A program made the translations under genes and the position numbers. Shown piece after piece: positions 52,807-61,171 of a DNA stretch of 64,000 nt (the first letter of the stretch is position 1; each line of letters opens with the position of its first letter). The notes beneath the pieces are model-generated. The model was not told the origin of the DNA. It saw only the letters and a program-made list of their open reading frames with translations, and searched no databases. The DNA is from an uncultured Bacteroidota bacterium (GTDB lineage: Bacteria; Bacteroidota; Bacteroidia; JADZBD01): assembly GCA_937924855.1 (NCBI GenBank), contig CALEYQ010000023.1, positions 1 through 64,000 on the forward strand, in the 5' to 3' direction.

Positions 52807-52814
52807 CACCTTTG
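52807..52814 (+). promoter_or_regulatory. Weak -7-like box CACCTTTG for the DMT transporter gene
   Basis: One mismatch to TAnnTTTG, 13 nt before ATG 52828. Confidence 0.3.
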
Positions 52815-52827
52815 GCCGTTTTTTGAT

Positions 52828-53694
52828 ATGCGCTATTACCTCCTGTTGCATTTTATTGTTCTGCTTTGGGGCTTTACTCCCATTCTCGGGAAGGCTATTT
52901 CTTTTGGTGAATTTAAATTGGTTCTCTGGCGTATTTTCCTTACCGCACCTGCCATTTTTGCTTTTGCCCTCTGGAAAAACTCCTCATTAAGGCTCCCCCT
53001 GCGTGATTTGCTTAAGGTGCTGGGTGTGGGTTTGATTGTTGGCCTCCACTGGATTTTTTTTTACGGAGCCATCAAGGTCTCTAACGTTTCCATTACCATG
53101 GCCGCCTTTTCCTGCGGAGCCTTGATTACGGCTTTTGTTGAGCCCTTGTTCTACAAGCGAAAAATAGACCGGATCGAAATTTTATTCGGAGCGCTTATTA
53201 TTGGAGCCATAATATTAATTACCCGGGTTGAATTCGGGTATGTTCATGGAGTTATTCTCGGCGTGCTGGCAGCGGTGGGATCCGCTTTTTTTTCAGTTTT
53301 TAATGGTATGCTCGTTAAAAAGGGCCTAAAGCCCAGTGTAATTTCTTTTTACGAAATGGCCGGTGGGGGAGTGGGATTGCTGATCTATGGAATTTTTTCC
53401 GGAGATGTAAGCGGCGATACCTTCGTAATGAACCCGGAAGATCTGGGCTGGCTGTTGATTCTCAGTCTGGTATGCACTGCTTTTACATTCATCGCTTCGG
53501 TGGAAATCATGAAAGAAATAAACCCCTATACTATCAACCTCACGGTTAACCTGGAATCGGTTTATGCTATCATACTTGCCTACTTTATTTTTACGGATAC
53601 CGAATCTATGTCGCTCTCATTTTATCTGGGAGCCGGCGTAATTTTTCTGGCCGTTCTTTCCAACGGCTGGATAAAATTCTACAGGAAAAAATAA
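52828..53694 (+). CDS. EamA/RhaT-family (DMT superfamily) transporter
   Basis: 288 residues forming two tandem five-helix EamA units, ten transmembrane helices: e.g. LLLHFIVLLWGFTPILGKAI, IIVGLHWIFFYGAIKVSNV, MAAFSCGALITAFVEPLFY, and, in the second unit, INLTVNLESVYAIILAYFIF. The inner-membrane family exports or imports amino acids, nucleotides or other metabolites; substrate cannot be told. Convergent with the 87-residue gene (7 bp gap). Confidence 0.88.
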   Translation: MRYYLLLHFIVLLWGFTPILGKAISFGEFKLVLWRIFLTAPAIFAFALWKNSSLRLPLRDLLKVLGVGLIVGLHWIFFYGAIKVSNVSITMAAFSCGALITAFVEPLFYKRKIDRIEILFGALIIGAIILITRVEFGYVHGVILGVLAAVGSAFFSVFNGMLVKKGLKPSVISFYEMAGGGVGLLIYGIFSGDVSGDTFVMNPEDLGWLLILSLVCTAFTFIASVEIMKEINPYTINLTVNLESVYAIILAYFIFTDTESMSLSFYLGAGVIFLAVLSNGWIKFYRKK

Positions 53695-53701
53695 GAAGGG
53701 A

Positions 53702-53965
53702 TTATTCCAACTCGTATTTCTGGTCGAGAAACTCTCTGTAATCACCCAGATTGGCCATTACCTGCAGCTCACGATAACGGATATGATAGGTTTTTTCGTC
53801 CCTGATGGAATTAAGTTCCCTGATACGGTACTTGTCGAAATTTGTGAGCGCTCTACGCTCTTCCTGAGTCAGGGGTTTTCCCCGAAACTCTTTTTCCCGA
53901 ATGTCAAAAATGCTGAATACCTGGTGTGTAGTACTCTGAACATCTTTTGTTGTGGACTTTTTCAC
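53702..53965 (-). CDS. Small conserved hypothetical protein
   Basis: 87 residues, GTG start. Basic and charged: FDIREKEFRGKPLTQEERRA, LTNFDKYRIRELNSIRD, ending FLDQKYELE; helical, no signal or membrane segment. I recall it as a short uncharacterised Bacteroidota protein. An exact TAATTTTG box ends four bases before the GTG, supporting both the gene and its start. Confidence 0.72.
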   Translation of the reverse strand: MKKSTTKDVQSTTHQVFSIFDIREKEFRGKPLTQEERRALTNFDKYRIRELNSIRDEKTYHIRYRELQVMANLGDYREFLDQKYELE

Positions 53966-53969
53966 GCAA

Positions 53970-53977
53970 CAAAATTA
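53970..53977 (-). promoter_or_regulatory. -7 promoter box TAATTTTG for the 87-residue gene
   Basis: Exact match; gap TTGC of four bases to the GTG at 53965, leaderless transcript predicted. Confidence 0.65.
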
Positions 53978-54040
53978 GAATCCGAAACGAATGCCCGGAC
54001 TACGGAAAATGAAATGTTATTAACAGGGGAAAGTGGGTTT

Positions 54041-54421
54041 TTACTCCGGAAGCTCTATCTCCTCATTTACAATAAAAGAGCCGGGAAATTGATCGGCAAC
54101 GCTTTTCCAAAAGCAATAGGCTTCCATTTTTGTCCTGAAATTTCCAACCCTGACCCTGAAATAGGGAGCCTCAAACTGATCGTATGCCTTGATATCGGGA
54201 TATTGGGTAAGGAACTTTGATTTTACCGAAAGAGCCTTACTCTTCTCGGCTCCAAAATGAAGCTGCACCCGGTAACCCGCCATTTTTCCTGAAGATGACT
54301 CCGTCAGCAACCGGTCCATCTCATCAATACGGGAATCTTTATGCAAAATACCCCCCTTTGCCTGGGAAAAAATACCCTGGGAAAGAAAAAGGAAAGTTAT
54401 AAGGGGAATCAGAGCCTTCAC
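54041..54421 (-). CDS. Secreted SPOR-domain protein
   Basis: 126 residues from GTG 54421. Signal peptide KALIPLITFLFLSQGIFSQ. The mature part is a SPOR domain: GYRVQLHFGAEKSKALSVKS with the RVQL strand, then VRVGNFRTKMEAYCFWKSV (the conserved RVGxF) and SFIVNEEIELPE. SPOR domains bind glycan strands lacking stem peptides at division sites. No membrane anchor or other domain. Box TACTTTTG ends four bases before the GTG. Confidence 0.85.
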   Translation of the reverse strand: MKALIPLITFLFLSQGIFSQAKGGILHKDSRIDEMDRLLTESSSGKMAGYRVQLHFGAEKSKALSVKSKFLTQYPDIKAYDQFEAPYFRVRVGNFRTKMEAYCFWKSVADQFPGSFIVNEEIELPE

Positions 54422-54425
54422 TCCC

Positions 54426-54433
54426 CAAAAGTA
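54426..54433 (-). promoter_or_regulatory. -7 promoter box TACTTTTG for the SPOR gene
   Basis: Exact match; gap GGGA of four bases to the GTG start. Confidence 0.65.
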
Positions 54434-54606
54434 ACACTTTTCATGCCATAAACAGGGTCCTGAAACCTGACTAAAATCATCTTTTTTTCACATTTGTCTG
54501 AAAATCAAAAAGCATGGATGTGTTGTTTTGAGCGACCAAGCCAAGATCGAAAACGACAAAAATCGGGGGTTTCGTTTATTTTGAAAAACAAAGAGTTAGA
54601 GCGCTT

Positions 54607-54642
54607 ATTTAGAACAATTCTAAATTGACACTTTCGTGACAA
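54607..54642. promoter_or_regulatory. Two adjacent palindromes upstream of actA (candidate operators)
   Basis: First dyad: ATTTAGAA / TTCTAAAT, perfect 8-bp arms around CAA (54607-54625). Its core matches the generic Fur-family Per-box pattern NTANAANNATTNTAN (from memory). Second dyad: TTGACAC / GTGACAA around TTTC (54625-54642), six of seven pairs. They end 38 bp before the -7 box, where an activator or repressor could act. Confidence 0.5.
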
Positions 54643-54680
54643 TTTTTTTTCAAAACACATTCACCGATTTAGGTTTCTTA

Positions 54681-54688
54681 TAAATTTG
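54681..54688 (+). promoter_or_regulatory. -7 promoter box TAAATTTG for the act operon
   Basis: Exact match; leader of 41 nt to the actA ATG. No clear -33 TTG, which would fit activator dependence. Confidence 0.55.
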
Positions 54689-54729
54689 CCTCGCATTTGA
54701 ACCCAATCTGATTTAAATAAATCAAGCGT

Positions 54730-55971
54730 ATGATATCCACGCATTCCCTGCACCGCATTCTCCTCAAAAAAATCCTCCCCTCAATTTTTGTTTTTTTCCT
54801 CTCTTCAGCCGCGATTGCCGCTGACGGAAAAAAAGTTTTTGACCAAAACTGTAAAACCTGTCACACCCTCACCGACCAAACCCTCACAGGACCTGGTCTG
54901 GCGGGCGTAACCGACAGGGTTCCTTCGGATCAGTGGATGAAGGATTGGATAAAGAATTCTTCGGCAATGGTTAAAGCCGGCGATCCTTACGCTGTAAAGG
55001 TTTTTAACCAGTTCAACAAATCGGCCATGACCGTGTTTGATGGAGTTCTTTCTGAGGAAGAAATTGATGCGGTAATTGCCTACATCAAAAATCCTCCGCC
55101 CGACCCTTCAAAAAAGACTGAAACGGTAAGTGCCGGTGACGAGGGAGGTGAAGCGCCAAAATCTTCCGCGTCAAAATACTACCTCTGGTTTACCATTTTT
55201 GTGCTCGCGGTTCTGGTATTTTCTCTTCGATCCACAAAACGCAACCTTCAGAATGCCGTTCATCGGAAAAAAGGACTGGCCCCACTTCCCGAATACACAA
55301 TTAAAGAATGGATGCAACACAACAAAAGAACGGTTGCCCTCATTTGCATTGTTTTATTTTTTGCCGGTTCTAAATGGGGCTGGGATTCTTTGATGGCCAT
55401 TGGAGTTTATAAAGATTATCAACCCTCTCAACCCATTGAGTTCTCTCACAAAGTTCACGCCGGGGATATGGGCATCAATTGCGAATATTGCCACTCCGGT
55501 GCTTCAAAAAGTAAGGTTGCCGGTGTTCCCTCCGCCAATGTGTGTATGAATTGCCACAAGGCGGTTTCCTCAGGTACCATGACCGGTGAAAAGGAAATTG
55601 CAAAAATTTATGCCGCCGTTGGTTATAATCCCAAAACCCAGCAGTACGATCAACCCTCAAAACCCATCGAATGGGTTCGGGTTCACACATTGCCTGACTT
55701 CGTTTTCTTCAGTCACCAGCAACACGTTGTGGTTGGAAAACAGGACTGTAAAAACTGCCACGGCGACATGGAGAAAAAAGGGGTTGCCCACCAGGAAAAT
55801 ATTCTAACCATGGGATGGTGTATCGATTGCCACCGGAAAACCGCCGTCCCCGGAATGGGCGAAAACCCCTACTACGAAGAACTGCACAAAAAATTAGCCG
55901 AAATGTATAAAGGACAAGCCATTACGGTTGACAAAATGGGCGGAATCGAGTGCGGAAAATGCCACTATTAA
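54730..55971 (+). CDS. actA: Alternative complex III subunit ActA, hexahaem cytochrome c
   Basis: 413 residues with six CxxCH motifs: CKTCH at 41-45 in an N-terminal mono-haem domain after a signal peptide (VFFLSSAAIA), and CEYCH, CMNCH, CKNCH, CIDCH and CGKCH between about 250 and 411 in a cytochrome c3/c7-like domain. Two membrane helices lie between (YYLWFTIFVLAVLVFSL and ALICIVLFFAGSKWGW). ACIII oxidises menaquinol and replaces the bc1 complex in Bacteroidota. The fusion of a mono-haem domain to the pentahaem part is usual for this group. First gene of actABCDEF-cox. Confidence 0.92.
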   Translation: MISTHSLHRILLKKILPSIFVFFLSSAAIAADGKKVFDQNCKTCHTLTDQTLTGPGLAGVTDRVPSDQWMKDWIKNSSAMVKAGDPYAVKVFNQFNKSAMTVFDGVLSEEEIDAVIAYIKNPPPDPSKKTETVSAGDEGGEAPKSSASKYYLWFTIFVLAVLVFSLRSTKRNLQNAVHRKKGLAPLPEYTIKEWMQHNKRTVALICIVLFFAGSKWGWDSLMAIGVYKDYQPSQPIEFSHKVHAGDMGINCEYCHSGASKSKVAGVPSANVCMNCHKAVSSGTMTGEKEIAKIYAAVGYNPKTQQYDQPSKPIEWVRVHTLPDFVFFSHQQHVVVGKQDCKNCHGDMEKKGVAHQENILTMGWCIDCHRKTAVPGMGENPYYEELHKKLAEMYKGQAITVDKMGGIECGKCHY

Positions 55972-56001
55972 TAATATAAAGAAACCTACATATTAACTTT
56001 T

Positions 56002-59000
56002 ATGGGTAACAATACCAAGTACTGGAAAAGCCTTGACGAACTGAACGAAACTCCTGAGTTTCTTGCCAACAAGGCTAACGAATTTCCTGAACCCCTGCCC
56101 TCCGAAGTATTCGGAATTGAATCCAATGAAAATTCCGGAACTAACCGGCGCGACTTTCTGAAGTTTCTGGGTTTCGGAATCGGGGCTGCTGCCCTGGCTT
56201 CCTGCGAAGCTCCCGTTAATAAAACCATCCCCTACCTGGTTAAGCCCGAAGAAATTACCCCGGGCGTGGCCAATTGGTACGCATCTACTTTTTCTGATGG
56301 TTACGATTATTGCTCTGTATTGGTAAAAACCCGGGAAGGTCGCCCCATTAAAATTGAAGGAAATCCGCTGAGCAAAATTACTCAGGGTGGCGTTAACGCC
56401 CGTGTTCAGGGAAGTGTGCTATCGCTCTATGATTCTAACCGGCTTCGCGGAGCTGTAAACGGAAAAGATAGTTCTGCTGTTTCCTGGGAGGATCTTGATA
56501 AAAGCGTAGTTGCAGGTCTTGAAAAAGCTGCTGCTGAAGGAAAAACCATCGCAATTCTCTCCTCAACTATTCTTAGCCCAAGCACGCATAAGGTTATTGC
56601 CTCTTTTGCAGCCAAATACCCCACCACAAAACACGTTTCTTACGACGCTGTTTCTCAGGCTGCCATCCCGGAGGCAAATCTTAAATCGTTTGGAAAGAAA
56701 GTTACCCCGTCCTACGATTTCTCTAAAGCCAAAGTGATTGTAAGTTTTGGAGCCGATTTTCTGGTTAACTGGCTTTCTCCTGTTGAATTTTCAAAGCAAT
56801 ACTCACAAACCAGAAAGGTTAGTAAGGAAAAGCCCGAAATGTCGAAACATGTGCATTTCGAGTCTCTGCTTTCTGTTACCGGCGCCAATGCCGATTACCG
56901 TTTTCCCGTTCAGCCATCTCTGATGGGATCCGCCCTGGTTCAATTATATAACGCCCTTACCGGAGGCTCCCTCCCTTCCGGCAATAAAGTACACGAGGAA
57001 GGCATCAAAAAAACTGCCGACTGGCTTAATGCCAACAAAGGGAATGCCCTGGTTGTTTGTGGCCTGAACGATGTGAATGCCCAAATGATAGTAAATGAGA
57101 TTAATAAACATCTCAACAGCTACGGATCTACCATTAATCTGGACACCCCTCTTATGACCCGTCAGGGTAATGATATGGCCCTTGAGGCCCTGGTGAATGA
57201 AATGAAAGAAGGAAAGGTGGGAGCCCTGATCACTTATAATTGTAATCCTGCCTACAACACTTCATCAATGCTTGGCTTCGTAGCCGCCATGGGGAAAGTA
57301 GGACTTAAGGTTTCTTTTTCCGGTACCTTGAATGAAACGGCTTCCCAATGTGATTTCGTTGCGCCTGACCACCACTATCTGGAATCATGGAACGACGCTA
57401 TGCCCAAAGCCGGTCACCTGAGCCTTTCACAACCTGCTATTGCTCCCTTGTTCAAAACACGCGCTGCCCAGGACTCCCTGCTTCGCTGGTCAGGTTCCAA
57501 CTCCGACTACCAAAGCTTCCTTAAAAATGTTTGGGCTACCGAATTTTTCCCGCGCCAGTCTGCCTATGCCGATGCACTGACCTTCTGGAACAAATCATTG
57601 CATGACGGAGTAGCTGAAATTTCCAGTGGCACCGTGCCTGCCGTAGAAAAGGCACCTGCCCCAAAAGCAAAAGATGCTCCCGCACCGGAGTCAGGATCTG
57701 CCGATCTTTCTTCGGTAGCATCTGCTCTTACTTCTGTGAAAGGCGGAGAATTTGAAATTGTGCTTTATGAAAAAGCCGCAGTAGGTGATGGGTCCTCTAC
57801 AGGACATAATCCCTGGCTTCTTGAATTTCCCGATCCTATCTCCAAAGTTTCCTGGGCCAATTATATTACCATGAACCCGGAAGATATGCGGGCAAAAGGA
57901 TTCGGACTTCTGGAGCGCCAGGAAAGAATCGGAAGCAAAACCAAGCTTACCCTCGGCAGCTACACCTTCGAAAACGACATCCCTGTGTTCCCACTTCCCG
58001 GACAGGCTAGAGGAACCATTGGCCTTGCTCTTGGTTACGGACTGAAAGGAAGTAAAGCCGCTACCCATGCTGACGGAGTAAATGCTTTCCCCATTGTTCA
58101 ATGGGTTAACGGAATGGCTCAATATTATGCGGCAGGAGCCAGCGTTGCCGGTGAAACAGGCGAATTTGAATTTGCCTGCACCCAGCAACAACATACCATG
58201 ATGGGTCGGAAAATTGTTAATGAAACCGATCTTCAAACCTATAAGGAAAAAGCTCCTTACGATCCTACCACCAAAACCGGCTGGAACATCCCTACACTTG
58301 TTCCTACCATTACTAAGGATGGATCACACGCCCCAAAATCACCCGATGAGGTAACCTTGTGGGATGAACATCCAAAGCCCGGACATTTCTGGTCAATGGC
58401 CATCGACCTGAACTCATGCACCGGTTGCGGATCCTGCGTTATTTCCTGCCATGCGGAAAATAATGTTCCCGTAGTTGGAAAAGACCAGGTGGCCAAGACA
58501 CGCGACATGCACTGGTTGCGTATCGACCGCTACTTCAGCTCTCCCATGAATAAAGAAAAAGGAAAAGCGGAAGGACTGGGGAAGGTTCAGACCTATCTGG
58601 AAATGGAATTCCCTGCTACCGATAATCCGAAGGTGGTGTTCCAGCCTATGATGTGTCAGCATTGCGATAACGCTCCCTGCGAAACCGTTTGTCCGGTACT
58701 GGCTACCAACCACAGTATGGAAGGGTTGAATGTAATGACCTATAACCGTTGCATCGGAACCCGCTACTGCGCCAACAACTGTCCCTTCAAGGTACGTCGC
58801 TTCAACTGGTTTAATTATACCGGAAAAGAAAAATTCGCCGACCTCAATCCTACGCATGAATCCAATGAACTTGAACGCATGGTGCTGAATCCTGATGTGG
58901 TGGTGAGAACCCGTGGCGTTATGGAAAAGTGCTCTATGTGTATTCAGCGTATTCAGGAAGGTAAACTGGAAGCTAAAAAAGCAGGAACCAAAGTGGAAGA

Positions 59001-59199
59001 CGGTAAAATTCAAACCGCCTGCGCCCAGTCCTGCCCCACCGATGCCATTACTTTTGGCGATCTGCACGACGAAAACAGTGCCGTTGCCAAATTGTATAAA
59101 GACGAAAGAATGTATAAAGTGCTTGACGATATCGGAATCCAGCCTACGGTGTTTTACCTGACCAAGGTGAGGAACGACGAAGGAGAAGTAAAAATTTGA
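56002..59199 (+). CDS. actB: Alternative complex III subunit ActB, Fe-S/molybdopterin-like
   Basis: 1065 residues. Twin-arginine-like motif NRRDFLKFLG at 48-57, followed by a hydrophobic stretch ending ALASC (Cys68). The large N-terminal part (~75-770) is homologous to molybdopterin oxidoreductases but the family lacks the Mo cofactor; an Ala/Pro/Lys-rich linker (KAPAPKAKDAPAPE) lies near 553-567. The C-terminal ferredoxin-like domain holds several Fe-S motifs: CTGCGSCVISC (near 810), CQHCDNAPCETVC, CIGTRYCANNC, CSMC and CAQSC. Transfers electrons from quinol to haemes. 30 bp after actA, no Shine-Dalgarno sequence. Confidence 0.93.
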   Translation: MGNNTKYWKSLDELNETPEFLANKANEFPEPLPSEVFGIESNENSGTNRRDFLKFLGFGIGAAALASCEAPVNKTIPYLVKPEEITPGVANWYASTFSDGYDYCSVLVKTREGRPIKIEGNPLSKITQGGVNARVQGSVLSLYDSNRLRGAVNGKDSSAVSWEDLDKSVVAGLEKAAAEGKTIAILSSTILSPSTHKVIASFAAKYPTTKHVSYDAVSQAAIPEANLKSFGKKVTPSYDFSKAKVIVSFGADFLVNWLSPVEFSKQYSQTRKVSKEKPEMSKHVHFESLLSVTGANADYRFPVQPSLMGSALVQLYNALTGGSLPSGNKVHEEGIKKTADWLNANKGNALVVCGLNDVNAQMIVNEINKHLNSYGSTINLDTPLMTRQGNDMALEALVNEMKEGKVGALITYNCNPAYNTSSMLGFVAAMGKVGLKVSFSGTLNETASQCDFVAPDHHYLESWNDAMPKAGHLSLSQPAIAPLFKTRAAQDSLLRWSGSNSDYQSFLKNVWATEFFPRQSAYADALTFWNKSLHDGVAEISSGTVPAVEKAPAPKAKDAPAPESGSADLSSVASALTSVKGGEFEIVLYEKAAVGDGSSTGHNPWLLEFPDPISKVSWANYITMNPEDMRAKGFGLLERQERIGSKTKLTLGSYTFENDIPVFPLPGQARGTIGLALGYGLKGSKAATHADGVNAFPIVQWVNGMAQYYAAGASVAGETGEFEFACTQQQHTMMGRKIVNETDLQTYKEKAPYDPTTKTGWNIPTLVPTITKDGSHAPKSPDEVTLWDEHPKPGHFWSMAIDLNSCTGCGSCVISCHAENNVPVVGKDQVAKTRDMHWLRIDRYFSSPMNKEKGKAEGLGKVQTYLEMEFPATDNPKVVFQPMMCQHCDNAPCETVCPVLATNHSMEGLNVMTYNRCIGTRYCANNCPFKVRRFNWFNYTGKEKFADLNPTHESNELERMVLNPDVVVRTRGVMEKCSMCIQRIQEGKLEAKKAGTKVEDGKIQTACAQSCPTDAITFGDLHDENSAVAKLYKDERMYKVLDDIGIQPTVFYLTKVRNDEGEVKI

Positions 59200-59222
59200 T
59201 TTTAATTTTTTTCTAGAAATAT

Positions 59223-60614
59223 ATGCAGAAAGAAGCCGCCATCAGACAACCGCTAATCCTCGGGGATAATGTTACCTGTAAGAAAATCAGTGATGACATT
59301 ATCAAACCCATCGAAGGAAAAGCACCCCGCTCCTGGTATATTGCATTTAGCATTGCAGCCGTAATGTTCCTCTGGGGAATCGGATGCCTTGCCTATACCG
59401 TTGGTGTGGGTATCGGAACCTGGGGATCTAATAACGGAGTTGACTGGGCCTGGGACATCACCAACTTCGTTTGGTGGATCGGGATTGGTCACGCCGGAAC
59501 GCTTATCTCCGCCGTACTTCTTCTTTTCCGTCAAAAATGGCGTATGGCTATCAACCGTTCCGCCGAAGCCATGACCATTTTCGCTGTAATGTGTGCTGCC
59601 ATATTTGTGGTATTACATACCGGACGTCCATGGCTCGACTACTGGCTCTTCCCACTTCCCAATGCCTTCGGATCGCTCTGGCCAAACTTTAACTCACCCC
59701 TGTTGTGGGATGTGTTCGCGGTTTCAACTTACTTCACCGTATCTCTGGTGTTCTGGTATATCGGACTCATTCCTGATTTCGCCATGATCCGCGACAGAAT
59801 GGTTAAGCCCGGCATGAAGAAATTCTATAAGATCCTCAGCTTCGGATGGAGCGGACGGGTTAAAGACTGGAACCGTTTTGAGGAAGTATCACTGGTTCTT
59901 GCGGGTCTTTCCACCCCTCTGGTATTTTCGGTTCACTCTATTGTATCCATGGACTTTGCCACCTCAATCCTTCCGGGTTGGCATACCACCATTTTCCCTC
60001 CTTACTTCGTTGCCGGTGCCATCTTCTCAGGATTCGCCATGGTGCAAACCCTGCTGTTGATCATGAGAAAAGTTTTCCGCCTCGAACATTACATTACCAT
60101 TAAGCATATCGAATACATGAACATTGTAATTATTGTTACAGGTTCTATGGTAGGGGTTGCTTATTTATCAGAGCTCTTTATTTCCTGGTACTCCGGCGTT
60201 GAATACGAGGCCTACGCCTTCCTTAACAGGGCTACAGGTCCGTACATGATTGCGTACTACGCCATGATGACCTGTAATGTGATTTCTCCACAGCTATTCT
60301 GGTTCAAAAAAATCAGAACCAACCTGCACCTTACTTTCATCCTGTCCATCGTAGTAAACATTGGAATGTGGTTCGAGCGCTTTGTAATTATCGTGCCTAC
60401 ACTCTGCCGAACCTTTATTCCTTCTACCTGGAACATGTATTCTCCAACTTTTGTGGATGTGGGAATTTTCATTGGAACCATAGGCATGTTCTTTACCTTC
60501 TTCTTATTGTTTGCCCGTTTCTTCCCGGTTATTGCCCAGGCAGAATTGAAAACAATATTGAAATCATCCAGCGAACAGGCCCATAAACAAAGCACGTCCG
60601 GAGGACATCACTAA
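59223..60614 (+). CDS. actC: Alternative complex III subunit ActC (NrfD/PsrC-like quinol subunit)
   Basis: 463 residues, about ten transmembrane helices of the NrfD/PsrC type. Seen: WYIAFSIAAVMFLWGIGCLA, NFVWWIGIGHAGTLISAVLLL (the WIGIGHAGTLISA motif is characteristic of ActC), and later SIVSMDFATSILPGWHTTIF near residue 240. Binds quinol in the membrane and passes electrons to ActB. Follows actB by 23 bp in a tight operon. Ends with a short Ser/His-rich cytoplasmic tail. Confidence 0.94.
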   Translation: MQKEAAIRQPLILGDNVTCKKISDDIIKPIEGKAPRSWYIAFSIAAVMFLWGIGCLAYTVGVGIGTWGSNNGVDWAWDITNFVWWIGIGHAGTLISAVLLLFRQKWRMAINRSAEAMTIFAVMCAAIFVVLHTGRPWLDYWLFPLPNAFGSLWPNFNSPLLWDVFAVSTYFTVSLVFWYIGLIPDFAMIRDRMVKPGMKKFYKILSFGWSGRVKDWNRFEEVSLVLAGLSTPLVFSVHSIVSMDFATSILPGWHTTIFPPYFVAGAIFSGFAMVQTLLLIMRKVFRLEHYITIKHIEYMNIVIIVTGSMVGVAYLSELFISWYSGVEYEAYAFLNRATGPYMIAYYAMMTCNVISPQLFWFKKIRTNLHLTFILSIVVNIGMWFERFVIIVPTLCRTFIPSTWNMYSPTFVDVGIFIGTIGMFFTFFLLFARFFPVIAQAELKTILKSSSEQAHKQSTSGGHH

Positions 60615-60632
60615 CACAGAAACTTCTTTCTT

Positions 60633-61154
60633 ATGAGTAAGAATATAATAAATGCAATTTACGGCGATGACGAGGTGGTTTTGAACGCAGCTAAAAAACT
60701 GCGCTCTGCCGGAGTCACCATCCGCGAAATTTTTTCACCATACCCCATTCACGGTATTGAAGCCGTTTTGGGTGTTAAGAAAACCCGCCTGGCTACCTGT
60801 GCATTCCTGTATGGAATTACCGGTACCCTGCTGGGAACCCTTATGATGTGGTACATGATGATTAACGACTGGCCAACCATCGTAGGCGGTAAACCCAACT
60901 GGAAATATTTCTATAACATGCCTGCATTTATTCCCATCACTTTTGAGTGTACGGTTTTCTGCGCAGCGCATGGAATGGCTCTTACCTTTTTGCTCCGTAG
61001 CTGGATTCTTCCCGGTGTTTCCCCCAAAAATCCGGATCCCAGAACTACCGACGATAAATTTTGTGTGCAGGTGGAAGCTGAACCCGCTCAGGTTGACTCT
61101 GTAATTGCCAAACTGAAAGAGTCAGGCGCGGAAGAGGTAAAGGTTCAATCCTAA
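60633..61154 (+). CDS. actD: Alternative complex III subunit ActD (DUF3341)
   Basis: 173 residues. N-terminal soluble part (AIYGDDEVVLNAAKKLRSAG), IREIFSPYPIHGIEAVLG (signature of the family), two transmembrane helices (TCAFLYGITGTLLGTLMMWY and MPAFIPITFECTVFCAAHGM), and a C-terminal soluble part. It is a structural subunit of ACIII contacting ActC. 18 bp after actC. Confidence 0.93.
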   Translation: MSKNIINAIYGDDEVVLNAAKKLRSAGVTIREIFSPYPIHGIEAVLGVKKTRLATCAFLYGITGTLLGTLMMWYMMINDWPTIVGGKPNWKYFYNMPAFIPITFECTVFCAAHGMALTFLLRSWILPGVSPKNPDPRTTDDKFCVQVEAEPAQVDSVIAKLKESGAEEVKVQS

Positions 61155-61171
61155 AATTGTTTAAACCGATT

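Larger units (their letters stand above)
54434..54729. other. Long intergenic region upstream of actA
   Basis: The 308 bp between the SPOR and actA starts is the longest gene-free stretch in the window. It contains the SPOR promoter box, two adjacent dyads (54607-54642) and the actA promoter box (54681-54688). I see no open frame longer than about 20 codons and no RNA-gene-like fold. Confidence 0.6.
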
